Positions 1 through 11,619 of a stretch of 64,000 bases of DNA are shown here, one piece after another; position 1 is the stretch's first letter, and each line of letters begins with the position of its first letter. The stretch is from Agriotes lineatus. Taxonomy: Eukaryota; Arthropoda; Insecta; Coleoptera; Elateridae. Where the stretch lies: NCBI GenBank assembly GCA_940337035.1, contig CALNHX010003626.1, positions 62,001 through 126,000 of the forward strand. The letters run 5' to 3'. A program made the position numbers and the translations under genes. Below the pieces are notes generated by a model. That model was not told where the DNA came from. It made no database searches and worked only from the letters and a program-made list of their open reading frames with translations.

Positions 1-119
1 CAATAGTAACGAAATCATTGCTTATTACAGTTGTCAGAGATAAAGTCAAAACATACCCGATTTTAAAGTCAAGCCAATAAAGGACTAACTCTTTAGGATC
101 AGACGATATTACCTTACAA

Positions 120-1120
120 GTAATAAAATACAGTCGTCCACTTATCTTGCCTTACATTACACATATAATTAATCACTGCTTTTTTACAAACACGTTTCCT
201 TCCTATTGGAAGAATGCTATTGTCATACCCATTCCAAAGGTTGCAAATCCTATTGACTGCAAAGACTTGCGCCCTATTAGTATTCTTCCAACTATATAGA
301 AGATCATGGAAAAGATCATTGATATTCAGCTCACAGAACATTTATTAAACGTCAACATCATTTCTTCATCTCAATCTGGTTTTCGTCCAGGTCATAGTTG
401 CACCGCTGCTCTATTGACTGTTATTGATGATATAATTTTAGCTAGAGACCGGGATGATGTATCTGTTACTTGTATCTGTTTACTTAACTTTAGTAAAGCT
501 TTCGCTACTATTGATCATTCTGTACTGTTATCTATTCTTCAATACATTGGGCTTTCGAATAACCCTTCAATGTTGCTTTCTAACTACTTAAGCAATCAGG
601 TGCAAAGGGTAAAGTTACCTAACGAGTATTGCCAATCCCGAGAGAGACTACCAGAGGAGGTCCGCAAGGTTCGATTCTGGGGCCACTTTTATTTAGTATT
701 TATACATCCACCTTCTTTGAATATGTTAAAACCTGCAGTATGCATAGGTATGCTGACGATACTCAAATTTATCACTCTTTTAACATAAGAGTCAGTAACT
801 TAATCCTAAAAAGTCTGTCATTTTGTTATTTAGAAATAAAAAATATTTAGAGTCACTAAATGATAATGGTAAATTGGCTGTAGGCGGAATTACTATCCCA
901 ATAGTTACTGAAGCTCGTAATCTGGGTCTAATAAGTGACAACAATTTTCGATTTACTTCTCAAGTTACTAATTATATCAAAAAAGCTTATATGAATCTTG
1001 AACTAATTTATCCTCACCGACAATATTTCTCCAACAAAATTAAAACTACCCTTTGTCAAAGTATTGTCCTTTCTCATTTTACCTAGTGTGCTGAGATTTA
1101 TGGTTCATGTGTTCATCAAT
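120..1120 (+). pseudogene. LINE (non-LTR retrotransposon) reverse transcriptase, dead fragment
   Basis: A broken reading frame with the RT signature blocks in order: a RPISILP finger motif near 270, an LNFSKAFATIDH palm block near 480-520, a GGPQGSILGPLLF block near 650, and YADD at 749-760, followed by a thumb-like stretch to about 1086. RT copies RNA into DNA at the nicked target. The copy cannot work: a TAG lies near 297, there is a frameshift near 630, another break near 850, and the first catalytic Asp block (normally LDFSKAFD) reads LNFSKAFA. No endonuclease or ORF1 is seen upstream, so it is truncated at the 5' end. The style resembles Jockey/CR1 elements, and the LINE tail at 62957-63424 may be the same kind. 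The subfamily is not resolved. Confidence 0.8.
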
Positions 1121-1938
1121 TATTATTAAATTAATTCTGAGTCAAGATTAGCATTTAACTATATTGGTGCCATCCTATGATTACTGATGTGTACGGTGTT
1201 TAATACTGTCATATGTCTACCAATTATTACTTGCTTTTGATTCATAATTCATTTGTTTTCAATACACATGATGCATAAGATTAGTGAGAAAGCAATGTGC
1301 TCTCGTTTAGAATACAGATAATGTCGTAATAATTCCATGCAATAGCTTTACTCTAAAATTAAAAAAAAATAAAAATAAATCAATACACAAAAATCACAAA
1401 AGACCCTTTTTCCTTTATTTGGAAGAAATTGCATTATTCGTAATTAAAGAAAACACGCAAAGTAACGTGGGGCATTTCATTTCAAATTAATCGAATGACG
1501 TTCAGCAATCATCTCTGCCAGTTTTGTGTGGAAATAGTTTAAGTAAATTGCTTAGAAAAATGAAGGATAAACTTCTTTATCGTTCTCGCTTCCTTTTCTG
1601 AAACTTATTCCGCAGCATCCGCGGGCGTTTTTCTATTGAAATTGAAATTGCTCACGAGTCGATTCGCATACAAAAGTTTTATCTCGCTTTGGATCTTTGC
1701 AGCTATAATATCGTGAAAGTTCTGGTTATTATTTTCAGTCAATGCTGGAATCGTTGAAACATCACAGACCAAGGGCTGTATCACTTACTTTATTACATTT
1801 TTGTCTTGTATGTATTGTTAAGTCATTTTGCTGTTGTAGATGCTTAATTGCATTTCACGCCTTTAGGGCAACTTGTTGCTATGTTAAAACCATTTTCAAT
1901 CTTTGCGCACAAGTACAATCTCATCTTCCGCACATTTG
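1121..1938. other. AT-rich stretch without a recognisable gene
   Basis: Mostly AT-rich sequence between the LINE fragment and the Gypsy LTR. A 65-codon open stretch (1742-1939) has no recognisable domain and probably occurs by chance. Confidence 0.5.
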
Positions 1939-3482
1939 ATTCAGGTCATTTTGGTATTTTAAATAGCCACCTAGGCTTTAGGGCAGCGTGCCCGTATGCT
2001 AAACCCTTTTAGTTACTTAGTTGGCTCCATCGCCTAATTCCAGAATCATGATTTTGCACATATTTGGCCCCAAACGCAGTATTTCTCGTCGGTTGGAGCG
2101 CCCCTCTGATGGCGCTTTGGCAGCCGAGCGCTATCGCTCGCAAGAATTCCGAATCTTCTAGAAAACACGCCGTGGCGGCGTGCTACCATCGTCGCCGGCA
2201 TTAATTTGTTTCATCTTATCGCCTAGCGATTGGCTGCCGAGGTTTAGTCACGTGGGGACGCGACCGATGTGACCTGTGGCAGCGCTTCCCTCTGGGCAGT
2301 TGATCGCAGCCCGTTGCAGCGAGCGTTCGTGTGGTGGTTGTGTGGGAGTTCCGATTTGTTTTCGGCGTAGCGTGGGTGCTCCTTGAGCCCAGTTCCTGCT
2401 CCCGTAAGTAAGGGATCGTGCCCCTTCATCTCGACCTTCGAGGATCTCTCCCGCAGAACGAAAGTGGCCCATTTTTCGTCGTCCAGTTGTACGCGTCCTG
2501 ACGCGTCTCACGTCGCCATTATGGCGGATGTCCACTCATCCCTATAGCCGTCGAACATCGAATGTACCTGCCACCTAAGACTGCAGCCTGTCGCAACTCA
2601 ACTGTACCAGGCTCCCCAACCGCCTACATATTAAGGTATGTGTCTTTGAACTGATTACCGCTGTGAACGCGAGTGTACCTGTCCCGCGGAGAGCATTAAG
2701 CCCCGCGTACGAGCTGTATTGGGACGCCGCGAGAGAGCCCGTCACATCTCTTGTGCCTACAGGCACTGTCGTCATATTTGTACATTCATTCCAAATTACA
2801 GACTGTATATGTTACAAGTGCTACTTTGTTCATTACTGTTCAACATCTGTCGCTAGGTTTAGAGCGCGCGCCAGCTGGTGTTTTCTTAGATATAATCTAT
2901 TTATAGATATAGGGCGACGCACTCCGCTGCCCCATTGTAACCCGTGAGTCAATACATGATTTGTTAGTTAAGGGAACTATTGTTTTGTTTCGACTTGTGC
3001 ATGTTCTGTTTCAGATAAGCGTCCCCTTCAGTGTACTGATTATTGTGCGACGGGGCGAGGGAGCTTTGAGCGTACAGGTGGGTGAGACAGCTGCGTAGTC
3101 GCGGTCGGATTGGCACCTAATTACAATCTTTGCATAAGGCAATCTCGAAATTGTTATTTGACCTTGCAACTCTTGAGTAATCCTATCGTCGGAGTATTTT
3201 GCGTGCTTCGCTCCCGACTAACCGTCAAGGCCCGGTTAGTCGGGTTAAGACAGGCTTGGTGGCGCCCTCATGATTTTGACATACCCTATATATATATATG
3301 CCGCAACACGCTTGCCCAGAACGTATCGTGTGACTCACGCCCGACTCCCTGAGCGTTCCAGCCGTGGCCTTTAGCCTATTTTTAGCCGATCTCAGGGCAA
3401 GTGTGCCAGTTTTTCAGGACTGATTCCGTGGTGCGATGCTCACCTTGGGTGGGTGTCGTAAAGTTCTTTTAATACCGTAACA
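1939..3482 (+). repeat. 5' LTR of the Gypsy element
   Basis: It matches 9445-11069 along its length. Both end in ATACCGTAACA (left at 3482, right at 11069). This copy carries one unit of an internal 91-bp repeat (around 2770-2850), where the right LTR has two. It also retains about 11 bp near 2140 that the right LTR lacks. A TATA-rich run lies at 3287-3299. The left edge is uncertain by a few bases because TG at the start is not conserved here. Confidence 0.9.
3287..3299 (+). promoter_or_regulatory. TATA-like core promoter candidate in the Gypsy LTR
   Basis: A run of alternating TA lies about 190 bp before the LTR end. It is conserved in the right LTR (10874-10886) and in the solo LTR on the minus strand (near 53097-53106). 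Its position inside the LTR, upstream of the leader, fits a promoter for the genomic RNA. This is inferred from base pattern and conservation only. Confidence 0.35.
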
Positions 3483-3491
3483 GGCTAATTT

Positions 3492-3508
3492 TGGCGCCCA
3501 ACGTGGGG
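3492..3508 (+). other. Primer-binding site, tRNA-Lys(CUU) type
   Basis: TGGCGCCCAACGTGGGG is the exact complement of the 3' end of insect tRNA-Lys(CUU), including CCA. It begins 9 bases after the LTR end, a wider gap than the usual 0 to 5 bases. Confidence 0.85.
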
Positions 3509-4233
3509 GGCCTTGTGGGGCCTTGTGGCTCCTTTGTTCTCGTCAACGCGCCTATTTTTGGTGCTCCAAAGTCTGGAGCCTATTGGTGCACGACAACGCC
3601 CGACCTCATTTTGGGGTTTTCTTTTTTTTGCGTTGTGTGTCTTAATTTGGCGGCCCAATCGTTGCTTGTTGCTGTTATTGGACTGGAGTAGTCTTGTTAA
3701 GCCCATCCGTTGTGCGTCTTAATTCTGACGCTTTAACGTCTGAGACCTTGTTTGTTTTTTTTATCGTTAGGCCACCCGTCGTCTGCCTAATTTTGGGTTA
3801 TTCTGACGTGCCGCCCCTTGTTGCGTGACAACGCGCGACCCCATTTTGGATTTTTTCTTTTTTCTTTTTTTTTTCTCCTTCTTCTTTTCTTTCTTTCGTT
3901 CCCGTTTACGTTGTGCGCCTCGATTTCGGGCGCAGTACTGTCTGTAACCATTGTTGGTCGGTAGTAGGCTTGTTAAGCCATTCGTTGACCGCCTAGTTTT
4001 GGGATTTGCTCTTTTTCGCTTGTGTTCGGTCTTTTCGCAAAGAATATGGACAGATAGTCTCGTTAAGCCATCGGTCGTGTGGAAGGTAACAAACCACTTT
4101 TTCCCGATTTCTCCCGTCTTGGCCGTCTACGATTTGGTTCGGATATCTGACGTAATTGACTTACCAAACACGCGCTAACGTTTTCCTTTTTATACGACGT
4201 ATAATATAAGTCGTTCCTTTCCCGTTTGTAAAC
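3509..4233 (+). other. Gypsy untranslated leader
   Basis: A leader of about 725 bp between the primer site and the gag ATG. It contains T-rich tracts (3848-3890) and several degenerate direct repeats of a segment with GTTAAGCC and TTTTGGG words (near 3690-3740, 3770-3800, 3960-4010). No coding frame is credible. It probably holds packaging signals, which is an inference. Confidence 0.6.
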
Positions 4234-5589
4234 ATGGTGCTAAAGCTACATATTGAACGTCTGCTTCGCGCGGAGGCTGAATACGAGTTGAGTATCAGAG
4301 GCCGTGACGTTTCCGGCACGGTTACCTTGTTGCGCTCCCGGTTACGCGACGTATTGAGAGAGGAGGGACGCGCAGATATGGATACGCGACCGACGTACCC
4401 GTATACGTTCGAGGAGGATCTCACGGCCGTGACAACATTGATTAGCGAATTAGAGGAAAAGATTCAGGTTTATCACGGAATGAACCGTCTGACGAATAGT
4501 TCAGCTATAACGGAGGAAGAGCGAGCGCTCAAACAAAAAGCGTTCGCGGAATTATCACTCATACGTTCAACCTACGAACTTAACCAAGTAAAGCTAGGGT
4601 CGTCTACGACCACGGCTGAGGAGGAAAGCGCCGTAACGCTGCCATCGACGTCCGGTGTCGCACCTACTATTACCGTCGCGACGACGACTACGACTACGAC
4701 GGCGGCAACTATGTCGACTCCGAGTTTTGTTTCGCCGATGTCGCGTACGATCTCATTTAAGGCAACCCCTGTTTCGAAATGGAACATACAATTCTCAGGT
4801 GACCCGAAAGGTCTGTCGGTCAACGCTTTCATCGAGCGTGTTAACGAACTCAGAGTGGCCAGAAACCTTACCGAAGAAGAGTTGTTTATGCAGGCCATCG
4901 ATTTGTTTTCGGGCAACGCATTGCTATGGTATCGCGCGAATAGAGCGACCCCTAACACGTGGCAACAGTTAGTCGATTGATTGCGTCTAGAGTTTCAGCG
5001 TGCTAATTATGATGAACGGTTGTTGGACGAAATTAGACTTCGCACGCAAGGCCCTACGGAAAGTATGGGCATTTATATCGCTATCATGCGCACAATGTTT
5101 TCGCGCCTGACCGAAGCGGTTCCCTAGGAGAAACAGTTGCGTATTTTGTTGCATAATATTTCACCATTATACCAAACCCAGTTGGGATTGACGGAAGTCC
5201 GGTCGATCGACGAGCTAGCGCTATACGGACGGAAGATTGAAGAACGGCGCTATGCCATTGAAACTTACGTGCCACCTTCTAGAAAGAAGTCTGACTTAGA
5301 AACAGACTTGGCATACGTCGAGGTCGCGCCTATCGCGGAAACGTGCCCAGTTGATGTTGTCGAAACGCGTGACGTTAATACTCCCGAGAGGAGGAACCGA
5401 GAATCGGCACCCAAGTCAAGCATGCGGTGTTGGAACTGTAGCGAACCAGGCCATAGAGCCAGTAGGTGTCCGCGACCCCGCGGCAAGAAATTCTGTTACC
5501 GTTGCGGCAGACCTGAAGTGACCGTAAACACTTGTCTCCGTTGTCGAACAAGAGATAGGGGACAGGGAAACGACCCCGCGAGACGCTGA
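4234..5589 (+). pseudogene. Gypsy gag (capsid/nucleocapsid) with two in-frame stops
   Basis: One frame runs from an ATG at 4234 to a stop at 5587-5589, about 451 codons, interrupted by TGA at 4978-4980 and TAG at 5125-5127. The middle (about residues 180-350) has the retrotransposon Gag shape, with motifs such as NAFIERVNELR and ALLWYRAN. The C-terminus carries a CCHC knuckle (CX2CX4HX4C) at 5428-5469 and a second at 5494-5535 whose His position reads Val, so its metal site looks broken. Gag packages the element RNA in a virus-like particle. Pol follows in another frame (gag frame 1, pol frame 3), the usual arrangement that needs a frameshift or reinitiation. The stops make this copy non-functional unless they are sequencing errors. 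Confidence 0.9.
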
Positions 5590-5600
5590 ACAGTCAAGCA

Positions 5601-8600
5601 GTGTTCTCGCGCGTGTTTAGCAATTCGACTAAATTTATGAAGGGACTTATCGAGGAGCGCGAGACCAAATTTAAGAAAAATAAAGTCATTCTCGATTACG
5701 TATTAGAAAGGTCATCTGATGACCGTCGACCGCATGTGACTGTTGAAATCATGGGTTTCGAGTTGTTAGCTTTGTTGGACTCAGGAGCGAATCGAACGAT
5801 CTTAGGAGCTAAGGGTTGGGACGTGTTGCGTACTGTAGGCCTGCACATAAATAAGAAGCTGAGACCCGTTTGATCAGTGGCGAATGGACAGACCGTAACC
5901 AGTCTAGGTACCCTGCACTTACCTATCCGTTTAAATAACAGAGTGGTAGCTATCGATGTTTTGATAGTTCCGGAGGTTCCGCACACCCTAATCCTAGGGA
6001 TAGACTTTTGGAAATCAGTGGGAATAGTCCCAGACGTGTTTCGAGGGGAGTGGGAATTCTCAAAACCCGGCTTAGCGGCCATTGATACTCCTACCGGTAA
6101 TTTGCAGTCTATGTTCGACCTGAACTCGGATCAACGAACCCAATTAGACACTCTCGTAAACCGACATTTTACTATCGCTAAACCCGAACTCGGCTGCGCC
6201 AAGTACGTTCAACATAAAATCACTACTAAGGCGGCACCGGTTAAACAAAGGTACTATCCGGTCTCTCCCGCAATGCAGGAGCATATCGATGCTGAGTTGG
6301 ACAGTATGCTTAAATCAGGCGTTGTGGAACGTTCTCGTTCAGCCTGGTCGAGCCCGATTTTACTAGTTAAAAAGAAAGATGGAACCTATCGTTTCTGCGT
6401 TGACTTTCGTAAATTAAATAGCGTCACCGAAAAGGACGCCTACCCGATACCTTACGTGTCTTCGATTTTGGATCGCTTACGCGATGCCCGGTTCATGACG
6501 TCGCTTGATATCAAATCCGCGTACTGGCAAATTGAAATGGAAGATAAATCTAAGGAACTAACGGCCTTTACAGTACCCGGGCGCGGTTTGTTTCAATTTA
6601 CTCGCATGCCCTTTAGGCTTCATAACGCGCCAGCGACTTGGCAACGTTTCGTCGACCATGTGTTGGGTCCCGAATTGGAACCTTACGTCTTTGTCTATTT
6701 AGATGACGTGATTATTTGTACCCCGACTTTCGAAAAACACGTCGAGATTCTAGACGAAGTATTGCAGCGACTAAACGACGCTGGTTTAACACTGGGTCGT
6801 GATAAATGTCATTTTTGCCAACCGGAATTACGATACCTGGGCTATGTCGTTAACGCCCAAGGACTTTTAGTCGACCCCGATAAAGTTTCGGCGATTCTTA
6901 ACTTGCCGCGACCTAGAAACGTTTCGGAGATACGGCGAGTAGTCGGCATGGCATCGTGGTATCGGCGTTTCATACCAAATTTCTTAGCCATTATTGCTCC
7001 GCTGACGTCGTTATTGAAAAAGTTTCAGAAGTTTGAGTGGACCGAGTCATGCGAAGTCGCATTTACAACCATCAAAAATTGCCTAGTTTCGGCACCCATT
7101 TTGTCGTGTCCCGCTTTTTCTCTCCCGTTTATCGTACAGACGGACGCTTCCAATGTTGGTATCGGCGCCGTGCTGACTCAGACCGTTGATGGCCAAGAAC
7201 AGGTCATTTGTTACATTAGTCGGACTCTTACGAAGCCTGAGCGTAATTTTTCGGTTACGGAACGCGAATGTTTGGCCGTCCTGTGGGCCATAGAGAAGTT
7301 ACGTCTATATTTAGAAGGCACTCACTTCACAGTCATTACTGACCATCATACACTTATCTGGCTAAATAATCTTAAGGAACCCACCGGGAGACTCGCCCGT
7401 TGGGCTGTTCGTATCCATCAATACGACTTTACGATCAAACACCGGAAGCGAAAAGACCACGTTGTCCCGGATGCGCTATCCCGTGCTATACCCGAAATAG
7501 ATGTAGTCTCAGTCGTCGATTCTGGAGAACCCGAGGCCGGCGTTCAGGCGCCGAACGACAGTCGAACTGACCGTTGGTATAGGCGCATGCGTACGCGCGT
7601 CGTAGAAAAACCATTCAAGTATTCGGCGTGGAAACTATCGCGAGGGAAATTGTTTAAACATGTTAACGTAAAATACCCCGAATTGGACGAAGGCACGAGT
7701 TGGAAAGAGGTGGTTCCGAAGCCTCAACGTGCCGAGATTATTCGCAAAAACCATGATGAACCTACCGCAGGCCATTTAGGCATTTGTAAGACCTACGGCC
7801 GTATCGCTCACCAGTATTACTGGCCTAAACTTAAGGCGGATGTGACCCGTTACGTTAACCGTTGCGCGACGTGCCTAGCGCAGAAACCCGAACAAAAACG
7901 CCCGGCCGGCTTGATGTGTCGTCACCCCGTGGTGGATAAGCCGTGGCAAATGATATCTATCGACATTGTAGGGCCGCTGCCCCGTTCAAAGAAAGGCTAC
8001 GTATATATTCTGTCCGTGGCTGATTACTTTACCAAATTTACCCTTTTCTTCCCGTTGCGTACCGCCACCGCGACCGCGGTGACTCAGAAAATTGAGAACG
8101 ACGTTTTCTTGCTCTTTGGAACACCTCAGTACGTCTTGGTTGACAACGGCGTACAGTTTCGCAGTAGAGAATTTCGACAACTTACCGATACGTATAAATC
8201 ACGAATTATCTTTAACGCGCATTACCATGCGCAGGCCAACCCCGTAGAACGCGTTAATCGAGTATTAAAAACTATGCTAGCGTCGTACGTGAAAGACAAC
8301 CACCGGGAGTGGGATAAATATTTGTCAAAAGTCGCTTGCGCAGTGCGTACCGCAGTACACGAAGTCACCGGCATGACCCCATATTTCGCCAATTTCGGCA
8401 GAGAGATACAGTTAGAGGGGACGCGCGCCAATAACCCCGAGGAGGTAGATGTTTCGGAACAAATACGAGTAGAAAGTCTCGAAGACTTGTTACGACGGAC
8501 TCCCGCGTTAAGGTCGGTATATGAAGACATAGTCAAACGACTAGACGTGGCGTACAAAGCCTCCAAGGCGACATACGATTTGCGAAAGCGCGCGGCTCAG

Positions 8601-8810
8601 TTTGCCGTTGGCGATACCGTCTGGCGACGAAATTACGTACTTTCCGATGCGGCGAAATATTTTAACTCCAAGTTGGCTCCGAAATTTATAGGGCCGTTTT
8701 ATATCAATCGGCAAGTTTCGCTTGCCACTTACGAGCTGTCCGACGAGACCGGTGCCCCGAAAGGCACTTGGCACGCGAAAGACCTAAAACCCAATCCCAC
8801 GGACGTTTAG
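5601..8810 (+). pseudogene. Gypsy pol: protease, reverse transcriptase, RNase H, integrase
   Basis: A frame open from about 5601 (no ATG there) to TAG at 8808-8810, with a single in-frame TGA at 5871-5873 between protease and RT. Protease: LLDSGANRTI near 5770. RT: VDFRKLN block near 6400 and YLDD at 6696-6707. RNase H: QTDASNVGIGAVL near 7140. Integrase: an HHCC zinc module (GHLG ... CATCLAQK, about 7770-7890), then catalytic Asp in MISIDIVGPLP, Asp in LVDNGVQF and Glu in NPVERVNR, and a C-terminal GPF module (FIGPFY near 8690). The product would process Gag, copy the RNA and insert the DNA. All the catalytic residues I checked are present, so the TGA is the main lesion. The order integrase-after-RNase H separates it from Copia. 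Confidence 0.95.
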
Positions 8811-9444
8811 GTTACTAGCGCCCGTTTTCTTTACCCCCCTTTTTTTTTGTAGGCCTTGACGGCCATACCGCCGGCTTAGAACCGTATCTTCAGTAGCACC
8901 TGCTTTTCCCCGAGCTTCCTTGTTGTGGGAACCCCACAATGCGCCGATCCCGTGACGCGCAACGTGCCCTCTTCAGCTGGCTTGTGGGACAGGTTGCGAG
9001 GGACTTATCCCTTACCCCCCTCCCCATGTTCTTTTGGAACGGTTGGTCGGAAGTGTGCATGGGAGTAAGACGTTCTATTGACCCGATCTTGACGAGCGCT
9101 AACCCCGCGTTTTTTAAAATTATTTTTACGGTTTCAAGTTGGAACCCCAAAGCCTCCTTCTCTATGCTCTATTTTTACCTTTATTTTCCCCTTGTCACTA
9201 CTATCTACCGTGTCCCGGCGACAACTACCCAATTTTCGTATTTCCACTGGCGTATCCAGTCTTTCTTCTTCCTCTTCTCTCTTCCCTCCTGTCGTACCCT
9301 ATCTGGTGGCCAGTGTGCGTAATTCCGTTGGGGGTACAGCTATTGTATCAGCGTTTCCGGTCGTTTGAGTGCTCGTGGCGCCGCAGCCAAAATGCCCCGT
9401 TGATTTTAAGAGACTTCGGGGAACTCTCTTTCAAGTAATGGGAG
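8811..9444 (+). other. Gypsy 3' region with polypurine tract
   Basis: Between pol and the right LTR. A 127-codon open stretch (8939-9322) has no env, signal-peptide or coiled-coil features that I can recognise, so I treat it as untranslated. The short purine run AATGGGAG at 9437-9444 directly abuts the LTR start TGTCAG and fits the plus-strand primer. Confidence 0.6.
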
Positions 9445-11069
9445 TGTCAGGTCATTTTGGTATTTTAATTAGCCACCTAGGCTTTAGGGCAGCGTGCCCG
9501 TATGCTAAACCCTTTTAGTTACTTATTTGGCTCCATCGCCTAATTCCAGAATCATGATTTTCCACATATTTGGCCCCAAACGCAGTATATCTCGTCGGTT
9601 GGAGCCCCCCCTCTGATGGCGCTTTGGCAGCCGAGCGTTATCGCCGAATCTTCTAGAAAACACGCCGTTGCGGCGTGCTACCATCGTCGCCGGCATTAAT
9701 TTGTTTCATCTTATCGCCTCGCGATTGGCTGCCGAGGTTTAGTCACGTGGGGACGCGACCGATGTGACCTGTGGCAGCGCTTCCCTATGGGCAGTTGATC
9801 GCAGCCCGTTGCAGAGAGCGTTCGTGTGGTGGTTGTGTGGGAGTTCCGAATTGTTTTCGGCGTAGCGTGGGTGCTTCTTGAGCCCAGTTCCTGCTCCCGT
9901 AAGTAAGGGATCGTGCCCCCTTCATCTCGACCTTCGAGGATCTGTCCAGCAGAACGAAAGTGGCCCATTTTTCTTCGTCCAGTTGTACGCGTCCTGACGC
10001 GTCTCACGTCGCCATTATGGCGGATGTCCACTCATCCCTATAGCCGTCGAACATCGAATGTACCTGCCACCTAAGACTGCAGCCTGTCGCAACTCAACTG
10101 TACCAGGCTCCCCAACCGCCTACATATTAAGGTATGTGTCTTTGAACTGATTACCGCTGTGAACGCGAGTGTACCTGTCCCGCGGAGAGCATTAAGCCCC
10201 GCGTACGAGCTGTATTGGGACGCCGCGAGCGGGCCCATCACATCTCTTGTGCCTACAGGCACTGTCGTCATATTTGTACCTTCATTCCAAATTACAGACT
10301 GTCTATGTTACAAGTGCTACTTTGTTCATTACTGTTTGCTGCATAAGGCGTCGCGCCCGCATATTTGTACATTCATTCCAAATTACAGACTGTCTATGTT
10401 ACAAGTGCTACTTTGTTCATTACTGTTCAACATCTGTCGCTAGGTTTAGAACGCGCGCCAGCTGGTGTTTTCTTAGATATAATCTATTTATAGATATAGG
10501 GCGACGCACTCCGCTGCCCCATTGTAACCCGTGAGTCAATACATGATTTGTTAGTTAAGGGAACTATTGTTTTGTTTCGACTTGTGCATGTTCTGTTTCA
10601 GATAAGCGCCCCCTTCAGTGTACTGATTATTGTGCGACGGGGCGAGGGAGCTTTGAGCGTACAGGTGGGTGAGACAGCTGCGTAGTCGCGGTCGGATTGG
10701 CACCTAATTACAATCTTTGCATAAGGCAATCTCGAAATTGTTATTTGACCTTGCAACTCTTGAGTAATCCTATCGTCGGAGTATTTTGCGTGCTTCGCTC
10801 CCGTCTAACCGTCCAGGCCCGGTTAGTCGGGTTAAGACAGGCTTGGTGGCGCTCTCATGATTTTGACATACCCTATATATATATATGCCGCAACACGCTT
10901 GCCCAGAACGTATCGTGTGACTCACGCCCGACTCCCTGGGCGTTCCAGCCGTGGCCTTTAGCCTATTTTTAGCCGATCTCAGGGCAAGTGTGCCAGTTTT
11001 TCAGGACTGATTCCGTGGTGCGATGCTCACCTTGGGTGGGTGTCGTAAAGTTCTTTTAATACCGTAACA
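9445..11069 (+). repeat. 3' LTR of the Gypsy element
   Basis: It starts with TGTCAG and ends with CCGTAACA. It is about 80 bp longer than the left LTR, because it has two tandem units of a 91-bp repeat (starting at 10270 and 10361) and lacks about 11 bp near 9640. Otherwise it is nearly identical to the left LTR by eye. Confidence 0.92.
10270..10440 (+). repeat. 91-bp tandem repeat (VNTR) in the LTR, two units
   Basis: The word ATATTTGTAC recurs at 10270 and 10361 (period 91), each time followed by the same 60-bp segment ending in TTCATTACTG. The left LTR has one unit. The minus-strand solo LTR has three, with ATGCTGGCGC at 53591, 53682 and 53773 (also period 91). Confidence 0.9.
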
Positions 11070-11355
11070 AACTATTAGTAGTGACAGTTCTTCAGATAAT
11101 GAATAATATTTTCTTTTTATTTAATTTTTACTGAGTAATAGTCTCTTCATATTATTTAATTGTTAAATTTAATATTAGTTATACCTACAATGTATGACAT
11201 GTATCTATGTTGATCTGGTAAATACATACATTAAAAAAAACCAATTGCAATAATACACTCTTCTTTGTTAATCATTCTGATAAAAATGCTGGTGTATTTG
11301 ATATTTGTAGGAGTTGTACTTGTGCTTTTTTAAAGTACGGCGGGCCGGTTCTCGA
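11070..11355. other. AT-rich spacer
   Basis: Nothing recognisable lies between the Gypsy LTR and the transposase fragment. Confidence 0.5.
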
Positions 11356-11619
11356 TTAACACCAATCTGACCCTGAAGCTGTTGGATCCAGTTCAACCAT
11401 TGCTAGTACATTTACTTCCGTTTGATCGTCGATAATAAGGTCATTCTGTTCTAAATCTGGTTCTTGTCTAAACTGTTCTTCGAGTTTCCAAAAATAGTTA
11501 TTTGCAGGATGGTTTCTTTTCGGAAATCTATCCGCATACAGTCGAGCAGCCGCTCTACTATTTTTTCTCACCTCACCGTAAATTAAGAGCATATCAACTT
11601 TTTCATCTCTAGAATACAT
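11356..11619 (-). pseudogene. DUF4817 helix-turn-helix transposase fragment (N-terminal)
   Basis: An 87-codon minus-strand frame begins MYSRDEKVDMLLIYGE and continues with SRAAARLYADRFPKR. This is the pattern of the insect DUF4817 domain, the DNA-binding head of mariner-like transposases. After residue 70 a typical VELDPTAS block appears and the frame then stops, where full proteins continue into the DDE catalytic domain. It is therefore a decayed N-terminal piece. The C-terminal end of the same transposase type is found at 52590-52736. The domain is recognised from memory of the family pattern and was not searched. Confidence 0.75.

Larger units (their letters stand above)
1939..11069 (+). 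mobile_element. Ty3/Gypsy LTR retrotransposon, nearly complete
   Basis: Two long direct repeats (1939-3482 and 9445-11069) flank a leader with a tRNA primer site, gag (4234-5589) and pol in the order protease, RT, RNase H, integrase (5601-8810). That order is diagnostic of Ty3/Gypsy. No envelope gene is seen after pol. The copy is recent by eye, since the LTRs differ by few substitutions, one short deletion and one extra repeat unit. It is not functional as it stands, because gag has two in-frame stops and pol has one. No clear target-site duplication was found, and the left LTR start (ATTCAG) does not match the right one (TGTCAG). A third LTR copy lies on the minus strand at 52909-54255. Confidence 0.93.

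Noticed and set aside
2244..3722. Several open frames inside the LTRs (also 9711-10972 and 53059-54288)
   Set aside because: They recur with the LTR copies, on both strands, and have no domain; they are LTR sequence, not genes.
4572..4958. 128-codon minus-strand frame opposite gag
   Set aside because: It is a shadow of gag in a region with simple ACG/ACT repeats.
8939..9322. 127-codon frame after pol as an envelope gene
   Set aside because: No signal peptide, cleavage site, coiled coil or Cys pattern. It lies in the expected 3' untranslated zone and overlaps other open frames.
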